DNA of 64,000 nucleotides, taken from positions 7,077,489 through 7,141,488 of the forward strand of contig CM119265.1 in assembly GCA_051294375.1 (NCBI GenBank), in the 5' to 3' direction. Below the pieces are notes generated by a model. It was not told the DNA's origin, searched no databases, and worked only from the letters and a program-made list of their open reading frames with translations. The translations under genes and the position numbers were made by a program. This document shows positions 55,988 to 64,000 of this stretch, piece by piece (the first letter of the stretch is position 1; every line of letters begins with the position of its first letter). Source of the DNA: Paraspadella gotoi. Taxonomy: Eukaryota; Chaetognatha.

Positions 55988-57073
55988 ATGTCACTTCAGG
56001 TACGTTTTTATGATTTCATTGGCCGTTTCACCGACGTAACTCTCAACTCTCAACAAGTCCGAAATATAAGTTTACTAAATTTGATTGTGTCTGACAGATT
56101 GGATCCCGCTTCTATCGCCCCTACATCGTGCGACTCGCGCAACGCGGCGTCTCTCCCGGGGCGCCCTCGCGCGTCGCTACGAGAATTTCGGCTCGCAATT
56201 TCGGGCTCTATCGATTGGAGTCGCCATTCCGGCGATCACGAGACGTTTTCGACATGATGGAAAAAGAAATGAGGTAATTTTCCGGTTGGAAAGAGTTCAT
56301 TGCGTCTATTTTCGGGGTCAACGCCAGTCAACGGCTTAACTTACGCGCTTTCTAAGCACGTTTCAGTGCTCACTTGTTTGTTCATACATTGAGTCGGGGT
56401 TTTTATATCAGGAAATTTGAGCGACAAATGGAAAGATTTCGTGGCGTGGGTTTTTCGAGGGCGGGGTTGCCGGAAGCGGAGGCGTTACCGGAGGAACACG
56501 TGACCAGCGCCGCCGACGGGACGAAGTCGCTCAAACTCGAATTCCAGATGAAGGATTATCGACCCGAAGAGATTGAACTCAGATTCGACAGGTCTGTAAA
56601 CATCTGTAAACATCTGTAAAACATCTATTTATTTCTAGTTAATTAATTTTAACTTCCAAGACATCGTTTCGGACTTTTATTTTTTCAATAAATAATTGTC
56701 GGTGTCTCTAACACAAAAAAACCTTTCATTTTATCCCTTATTTGCAAGATAAACTTCGTTTTTGGTCGGGATGAAATGAAATAAAATTAGTGTTTAATTT
56801 ATAAAATAAATAAAAAATAAATACTTAGGGATTAAAACGATAATTTTAATACTAAGGCGCGACAAGACCCTCGAGATCCACGCGTCCCACGAATCAGCCG
56901 TCGACGGTCACAGCGTCTCGCGTCGCTTTGTCAAAGTTTTTCGTCTTCCACCGGAAGTTGACGTTGACGCCATGAAGTCGTCGCTCAAGGACGGCGCCTT
57001 GAAGATCGAAGCGCCTCTGACGGAGAGAAAAGTCAATAACGTGATCGACATTCCAATTGAGAAATCGGAATAA
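55988..57073 (+). CDS. Small heat-shock protein (alpha-crystallin domain)
   Basis: Exons 55988-55999 (only MSLQ), 56098-56273, 56412-56591 and 56857-57073 give 194 residues. The N-terminal 95 residues are Arg-rich and variable, as usual for the family. The alpha-crystallin domain spans about 100-185 (LKLEFQMKDYRPEEIEL, then VSRRFVKVFRLPPEVDVDAMKSSL), with the conserved G-x-L as DGALKIEAP. The C-terminus carries an IPI (IxI) motif used for oligomer assembly. These ATP-independent chaperones hold unfolding proteins. Regulation is visible: a four-unit heat-shock element and TATA box upstream. Splitting off a four-codon first exon is unusual for sHSPs, many of which are intronless; an alternative would be a start within exon 2, but none is as well placed. 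Confidence 0.93.
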
Positions 57074-57239
57074 GGACGAACGTACTTTTTATGGCCAGCC
57101 AACCAACCAACCAGAAGACTGACTGCATTTTTTGAGTGGAGACTGTAGTCTACTGTGTAATTTGTATCTACATAGACCGTGTTTTTGGCGCAATTATTAT
57201 TTCTATTATTTATTTTTTTGGTTCTATTTAAAGATGTTG

Positions 57240-57245
57240 AATAAA
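57240..57245 (+). terminator. Polyadenylation signal of the small heat-shock gene
   Basis: AATAAA about 165 nt after the stop codon at 57073. Confidence 0.5.
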
Positions 57246-59451
57246 TAATATAATTAATACTTTACTCTATAAACAGTATACAGTTTACATTATACCATAA
57301 TTACAGTGATCAACTTTATAAACTTAAAAATGCCATAATTTTAGTTAGTTTTCGGGAAACTCAAGTCGTCACGGGATGAAACCTTGGGATCGTATTTGTT
57401 TGTTTTGGGGGGAGTGGGGAATAAACAGCGAAGATAGTGAATTTCGGTTTCCCAGGCAACGGCAACAATGGTCTATGTTTGGGGCGGAGAATATCAAGGA
57501 ACGGCGATTCTTCTGTGTCCCAAACGGGCTCGCTATTTCTCGAGGAAAAAAAATATAAAAAAAAGTTCTGAAGATGATACGCGTCAACAAACCGTCCTAT
57601 ACCGAGTGACTATATTTAGAAGGACGAGAAACTCGTAATGATAACTATTTTCTGATTTAAGGATATACCTTGAGAACTACGAAGTTGGAAAGAATTGAAC
57701 TCATGACTTTACGGGAAATGAATGAAAAGATCTATTGGCCAATAGCAATAGTAAGAATAACAACATTTGTACATTGTACAGAGATACAAAAATAAATATT
57801 TCGAGATATCTGTTTACGTCATAATCATTTTGAGAGGCTAGCACGTCACGCTTTATGTCATAGTTATTAGAAATTACTACAGGGTAGGGATTCCAAAATT
57901 AGTTTCTCTGGGCCAGTTTTCAGCTTAAAACCATTTCTAAAAAATATATCTTAATATTCCCTCTCATTTTGTTATATAATAATTATATATATCATATACT
58001 ATTAGAATTAGGAATTATTACAGCTATTTATAAGGATGCTGCAGCTTACAATTGTAGCAGACCCCAAAAACAATATTTTGCAAAAGAAAATTACAAACGG
58101 TTGGGCCGTGACTTTCATGAATTACAAGATTTTCAAAACCAAATTATTACTCGCCTAACAAATACAGATTGTAGAATGTAGATTCATTATTTGAAGTGTA
58201 TTTGATACATAAAGGATTTAATTCGATCACTTATTCATTAATGAATGAAGCTGCGACTAACTACAGCGATTTTGGATTCCGATAACCGATCGCCCCATAT
58301 CCACGCCCACTTGGGGCCCTTCAGTCGACCCCTTTTCTCTCCCGCAAGGCCGGAGCCGGCCATGTCTCCGCGTCGGGGCGTGACGAAAGCATAGAAGCCC
58401 CCAAGGCGTTGGCGCCGTCGCCCCACTCAATCCTGTGTTTTCACGCCCTCTGACGTTTCGGTCCGTTGATTGGGACGAGGGATAGAGATAGTGTGAGAGA
58501 TGGGAGAAAAGAGGGAAAGAGAAAGAGGGAGACAGAGAGAGGGAGATATTTGAAAACTTTTTCTTTTCAAAGTATTTTAAAATCGCTTTGACTAAGTTTA
58601 GAAGAAAAATTAAGTAAAGTTTTGTTTTTAAAAGTAAAAAAAATAAATTATCACATACTTGATTATAAGCGAAAAATTAGAAAAAGAGATATTAGGGATA
58701 TGAGGCGAATCTAGCCATTGCCAGCCTAGCTCAATACAATATTTATTTTTTCTTTCAATTTAAGTATGAATCTGCTTCCGTCCATATGGGAACGCCTTTT
58801 GGGTGAAAACTCGCGAGTGAAATATGGTTGTTAACTTTCACTTCCGGGTACCAACTTTCTTTTAGTAAAAGAAGTTTTACTGATTAAAAATTTTTTTCGC
58901 CAACACAGAGAACAATTACTAAGCTTATTCAATAGTCAAAGAACCTTTAATCGAATAAAATATTGGTTGTACCAATTTCATAAATATAGGAAATTGTAAA
59001 TACTTATTGACTATTTATAAAATTTATACAGAGACATTTAAAAAATAAAAAAATCCCAATGTTGAATGATCAGCATGAAAAATAGGGGGGGTCGTTTTTA
59101 AATGGCGATATAGCACGAACTTCACTGATTCGCGAGCGTTTTCCCAGAATAATGAATGCATATGGGAAACCTAGCACCATAACCGGTTACAAACTTTGTA
59201 TATTCCTATTCTTTTAAAACAGTTAAATAATTATACGAAAAAATGAATTTTACCGGTAGGTGCATTGTTGATTACATCAAAAAGCTCGGCGAAACCACCC
59301 ATCCTGGAACAAGGCTTTAAACTATTTTCGCTTTCGCTCTCGTTGATAAAAATGCTTGGATCTAGCGATCGAACATAGTTTATCCGCATACCGAGAAAAT
59401 TTCATGGTATCGCGCTGGCCAAAAAAAGTTTAATTTGTTTTTATTGCCACG
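57246..59451. other. Spacer with a GC-rich island and a repeat end motif
   Basis: Mostly AT-rich. A GC-rich island at about 58290-58480 includes GTTGATTGGGACG (CCAAT-like). The motif ATTGGTTGTACCAATTTCATAAA occurs at about 58963-58984 without the rest of the dispersed repeat. GTTTCCCAGGCAAC at 57447-57460 resembles an RFX X-box. No coding exon is supported. Confidence 0.45.
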
Positions 59452-60650
59452 ATGGATAGAGCAATAAATTTCGTCAAAACGATTAAGGTCAGAATATTTG
59501 GAGAAAGACCGTATCGCTTGAGGTAAGTAACAGTTTTTTATAAAGTCTTTTCAAGACTTTATTGTATAAATATTACATTCTCAATTTACGTACCCACGTC
59601 CACGATAGCGACGGTTTGGGCTTGAGCGATCATAGCCTCAGAAATAGGAATTCCAACAAGCCCGTGAGACGAAGTTTTCTCGGATGGAACTGGGGTAGGA
59701 ACCGAAACCAAAATGCGGAAGGGGAGGAAGAAGAAGGGGAGGAAGTAGAAGAGGAAGAAGAGGAGTACAAGGTAAAACAGTCAGCTAAAATTTCGACTTT
59801 TTAATCAACTAATTTCAAGCCAAGATATTTTTTATTTTTATAAACAGGGAGGAGTTAATATGACGATACTGGTGACGTCGGTGTTCATTGTCACAGCGTT
59901 GTTTACCGGGTTCGCCGTTTACATGATGATGCAGGTTGACGAGAAGGCGGCACGAGTGGAACAGAAAGCCGGAATGCAAGGAATAGGTACATAGTCGGTA
60001 TTTCGGTTAGACGTGTTAGTTTACGAAGAGAAATTTATTGTAAATGATTTTTGTTTTGGCTTATGTCAAATAGACAAAACGACCGAAAAAGTTTCGAAAC
60101 CCACAAGCGCGACGACAACGGGACCTTTGGCTCCGACAATGGCGGGAAGAGGGAACGAAACGTTCACTCAATCGAGCGCTGCCTCCGGTGGTGGCGGTAG
60201 CGCCCCGGCAAGCGCCAGCAAGGCCAGCAAGTCCTCTAAGTCGAGCCGGCAACATGATATTGCTGACGAAGCGTTACTCAACAAGCTTAACGAGAGAAAT
60301 AGATATAGTCTGCTCAATGTCGCATCGGTGATTAACAAACTAGAGTTATTGAGAATCACATTTCAACAACTTCAAGCGAATGAGTTTTCTTTACCGTGTC
60401 CCTTCCCACCCCTCCGATTCCTTTTTCTTGAAAGATTGTGAAAAAAATGACCAGAGCCAAAGAAGCACTGAAAGCATTGGGAGAGGCAACTTTCGATCGT
60501 GGTCAGGTAAAAGCAAAAAATAAATGCGTTAATTACATAAAGAATGCTGAGAGCTCTATTAATTCAAAAACACGATTTTTTTTAAAACATTAGGCGAAGG
60601 GAGCCAAGGAAGCTTTCGAGCATCATGGTTTTCGTGTAGTCGACGATTGA
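59452..60650 (+). CDS. Unrecognised single-pass membrane protein, 251 aa
   Basis: Exons 59452-59522, 59609-59771, 59849-59986 (end uncertain by one base), 60074-60327, 60435-60506 and 60594-60650 join in phase. Features in order: a short basic N-terminus (FVKTIKVRIFGERPYR), a basic stretch, a strongly acidic Glu run (about 61-76), one hydrophobic helix (MTILVTSVFIVTALFTGFAVYMMM, about 83-106), a charged juxtamembrane stretch, then a Thr/Ser/Gly-rich low-complexity segment (about 125-195) and a helical, Lys/Ala-rich C-terminus ending HHGFRVVDD. There is no signal peptide before the helix, so it may be a signal-anchor protein, with the acidic N-terminus cytosolic by the usual charge rule. I recognise no family. 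Confidence 0.75.
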
Positions 60651-61671
60651 ATTCAACGAATAAGTGGATAATTGATTCCATTTGAATGTTATAATTTGTT
60701 CGTCTTATAAATATTATTTTGGTTGAAATATAGAGTGAAAGAAAGAGGAAGTTTCCATACTTGCATTAGCAGAATAGAATCTATGTATATTGAGTATTAG
60801 GGCGGAGCAAGGGAAAAAACTAATAGTTCGGTAATATAAATATCACTGAGAGAACGAATTTAAAAAAAATTTTACTTTGGCTGACGGGGTTTTAGGGTCT
60901 TTTGAAAAACCATTTAAAAATACTTATTTAAAAAAAAATTGAAAATTATTACCTCACAGTTTGACAGTTTTGGAGTACTAAGCTTTAACAAGTCAAAAAT
61001 TAAGAAGAGGGAGAGAAAGAAAGAGGGAGAGAAAGATACAGAGAGAGTAAGGGAGAGAGTGAATCGGTGAGATAAAGCTTCAAACAAAGGGTTGAGGGAA
61101 AGGCAACAATTGGAGGGTGAGATTTAGGTCAGATTGAAATACAAGATGGGAAAGAAAATGAAAGGTCAAAGGAGAAATTATTAATGCAGAGGTAATAAAT
61201 TAAATTCAAATTAGACTTTACATTGGAATAATGCATAACCAATAATAATGTAAGGTAAACTAAAATAAAAATTATAACAACAACAACATTTGAAATTAGT
61301 TTTAATAGTTTTGTGAATAGTGAAAGGAAAAATGAAATTTGTGATTGAAAAGAGAAAGGTAAAGAAAGAAGCTCAAAATGAGCCACAGCCCTCCGCTTTA
61401 TTGGCCATCAGATGAGGGTCAGTGGCAGATTAGGGCTGGTCATTGGCTTGTAACCGGGTAGTGTGAGGGATAAAAAACAGTCATTAGGAAAAATTTGATT
61501 AACTATTTTTGTGTAGACCAAAGGTCAGGAAACCTATCCCTTGACATCTCAATCTCATTCTTCTGCACTCAGTGCCGATTAAATCGATGTAAAAAGGAAC
61601 CGTGTATAGCTTTCAAATCGTTAATTTAAAAAAAAAAAAAAAAAAAAACTACGTTGAAATAGCAAAAAAAA
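60651..61671. other. AT-rich convergent spacer
   Basis: The 59452 gene and ECM29 end towards each other. It contains a short GA-rich run (about 61005-61060) and a 20-base A-run (61628-61648). No coding exon is seen. Confidence 0.5.
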
Positions 61672-61677
61672 TTTATT
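61672..61677 (-). terminator. Polyadenylation signal of ECM29
   Basis: AATAAA on the minus strand, 80 nt beyond the ECM29 stop codon. Confidence 0.6.
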
Positions 61678-61756
61678 TCAAAAACATATAAAATGTCATT
61701 GAATGAGAAATATATAATTCAAATTTCAATATCACAGTTGCACGATTCCATTTCGC

Positions 61757-64000
61757 TCAAGAGAGCAATTTTAGCAGCTCCTCAGATTTCTTCTGTAATT
61801 CAACGTTATTGTCCAATTTCATGGCCGTCAACGGTTGAACGGCCTGGTCGAGAACCTCTCTCGCCATGATCAGTCCGGAGGGTGATTTTAAGATCGTCTC
61901 TAAAATCTCAACAGAAACCTTCCGCAGCATCACGTACTTTTCGTTTGCAATGTTCTGCAAGGCGGCCTTAATCATGGGCTCGACGACTGCGTTGAGCTCG
62001 TCAGGGCGCACGCACTCCACTGATTCTTTTAATTGCCAATGCTTTTCCGCCACCATTGACAATCCTTTAAGCGCCGACAATCGAATCTTCCACGAGTGTA
62101 AGTTCGAGGAACGAAGCACAAGCGTCGCGATGGTGTCACGACCCACTTCCTCTTTCTGCGACGGCTTGGAAGCAGGAAAGGCCCTCCCAAGGGACTCCAG
62201 TGCCGACTCCTCAAATTCGAGCCGCGGGGAAGAGTTTCTGTTACCGTCGTGCTCCATCACGTCGTCGTCGCCGTCGTCACCCATTTTTTTGAGTCGAGTA
62301 ATGACGATTTCGCCCAAGTCGGAAAATTTTTCGTATTCGCCCCAAGCCTCGATGACGCGAGAGGCGCAATCCACGGCAACTCTTTTATAGATCAAATTCT
62401 CTTTTCTGGCCTCGCGAAGAAGTGTGGAAAGCAAGGACGGCCGCATAGTTAAAAGCGGATCGTTCAAGTCATCGCCGTCGATTTCCATATCGATTTCCCC
62501 ACGACAGAAAAATCTCTGCAAAGTGAAAAAGTTTTCATGATCGACTACGAATGTACTATGTACTAATTCGAAACTCAGCTAAAAAGCTATACCTTGTATT
62601 GACAACAGAGCTGCTGGGTGGCTTCGAGCAGTGCCTCCTTTCCTTCCCAGGTTCGCCCACCCAGTCCCTCTATGGCAACGGCTTCGAGCAAACTCTTCAG
62701 GATTTTCGGGTCCATCTTATCGTGAGGCAAACGTTGAGCGAGGGTCGACGCAGCGCGACCCGCTTGAGCCCTTATGCCCCAAGACTGAAAAGACAGCGTC
62801 GACGTTATCATCTGAACGATTTCCTGTGGAGAAGGTGAAAAAAATTCCACACTAAGCAAATCCGTCACAGGGCAAGAATCATTTATGTCATACCTTGAGA
62901 TAAAGATGAATTCCCGATTCCATCCCAGGTGTCACTTCCGTCCATATTTCCAGCCATCCGGCGGAGGCGGTGCCGTCGTTCATGTTTTCGTCGTCGTGCT
63001 CGTGCATAGCGACGAAAGCGAGTGGCATCGCGTGTTTGGCGTGCTCCTTCAATCGGTCCGGCGCATGTTTCGAGATGGCACTCATCGCCGATTCGCAGGC
63101 TCGTCGAAGGTCGCGCTCTTCATGCGGCTTCTCCAGATACCAAACCTTGAGCTTGTCCAGCGCTTTGTCAAGGGTTTTGGCAGAAGCGACTTTCGCCAAA
63201 TGTCCGATGGCCTAGGTAAGTGGGAAGAAATATTATTGCTAGAGTAGTGAGGACTATTGATATTGAAGTTCCTTGAAATGTCTTGTAATGGCGTCATAAT
63301 AACCAAAATTTCGATAGATTAATCATACAGGAAGAATGGAAGATGAAAGAAAAAATGGAAAACGTCATAGACTTAGTAAAGTATACAAAACGCGGACCAC
63401 GGCCCGGTCTGATAGACTAACCGTTGAAAAGGTTCTTCTGACTCCGGACTGCCTGTCGGAAAGACCGCCGAGCAGCGCGGACATCAACTTGGGCGCGTGA
63501 GGCTCCACGACAGCGGCCCTTTGAAAAACGAAGGCGATGACGAGCTCGGCGGCGGCGGCTTTGGTCGCCATTCCAGTTCCAGACTTCAAGACCTCGACAA
63601 GGGACGGCGCTAGCGACACCATCACTTCGTCGTCGACAAATTGGATGCAGAACTTGAGCGTCTCCATGAGCGGAGATGAGTTGGATGCAGAGATTCGTGC
63701 GTCGTCGAGTTTCTCTTGAACGTCGAGGCGATCGGTTCCAGCCAAACGGAGGCTCAAATAATTTAAGGACGAAGACTCGAGGCCGCTGACGGCCTCCAGC
63801 AGCGCCGGCATAAGACGCGCCAAGTGAGGCCTCAGCAAGGGACCTGTCTGTCGGGACAATTTCTGCAAGGTGTCCAGGACGAGGCTGCGGATCTCAGATT
63901 CTTTACTAGAGTAAAGACCGTCCTCTAACAATATAGGGAGCGTAACGGCGATGGCCTTGGAACCGAGTTTTCCGTTGTTCGTGTCGCAGGCGAGGATTGT
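61757..64000 (-). CDS. ECPAS: Proteasome adaptor/scaffold ECM29, C-terminal part; 5' end outside the window
   Basis: Four minus-strand exons are visible: 64000-63422 (continuing upstream), 63211-62894, 62823-62593 and 62515-61757, all joining in phase. The translated part is a chain of HEAT-type helical repeats. It follows the C-terminal third of human ECM29 closely: RPHLARLMPALLEAVSGLE with LNYLSLR, SSPLMETLKFCIQ, APKLMSALLGGLSDR, LDKLKVWYLEKP, HAMPLAFVAMHE, GLGGRTWEGKEALL and YEKFSDLGEIVITRLKK. ECM29 binds the 26S proteasome, linking core and regulatory particles and coupling them to endosomes and motors under stress. The final exon is the largest and holds an acidic insert (GDDGDDDVMEHDG). 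No frame break is seen, so the gene is probably intact. Confidence 0.95.

Overview
This window is nuclear DNA from an invertebrate animal. The genes are metazoan (a phosphorylase kinase beta subunit, a group I PAK, Twisted gastrulation, a cholinesterase, AIF1, a rhodopsin-type GPCR) and most are split by short GT-AG introns of about 50-400 nt. Coding exons are GC-rich with many C-ending codons, while spacers and introns are AT-rich or simple-sequence. I cannot name the phylum from this window. Exon boundaries below were read by eye from splice signals and reading-phase continuity; single ends may be off by one or two bases.

Layout. 1-896: 5' part of a GPCR (-). 1202-1273: tRNA-Cys(GCA) (-). 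1708-3594: intronless ZDHHC17/HIP14-type palmitoyltransferase (+). 3839-4973: a possible non-autonomous terminal-inverted-repeat element. 5790-7626: nine-exon protein of unknown function with a weakly MADS-like N-terminus (+). 7891-9641: four-helix membrane protein made of two related two-helix units, with PY motifs in its tail (+). 10067-17237: 23-exon phosphorylase kinase beta (+), whose largest intron holds a 1.2 kb polypyrimidine block. 19294-24196: 12-exon group I PAK (+). 25504-27239: Twisted gastrulation with a long acidic C-terminal tail (-). 29145-37635: seven-exon secreted cholinesterase (-) with a full catalytic triad but Ser at an oxyanion-hole glycine.

About 37.6-53.1 kb is gene-poor and full of (GA)n/(CT)n arrays. 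It contains a 25-N gap flanked by near-identical blocks that look like an unresolved assembly overlap. One small, weakly supported four-exon gene may lie at 50175-52208. Then come AIF1 (53156-53840, +), a small heat-shock protein with a clear heat-shock element and TATA box (55988-57073, +), an unrecognised single-pass membrane protein (59452-60650, +) and the 3' half of ECM29 (61757-64000, -), which runs off the window.

The genes are a mix of signalling, metabolic and proteostasis functions with no operon-like arrangement; nothing suggests they work as one pathway. A dispersed repeat ending in a TTGGTTGTACCAATTTCAT motif occurs several times, including in introns. The points most worth a second look are the duplicated-unit membrane protein, the natural G119S-equivalent cholinesterase, the TSG tail, two consecutive GC-AG introns in PHKB, a duplicated splice donor in AIF1 and the suspected false duplication at the gap.
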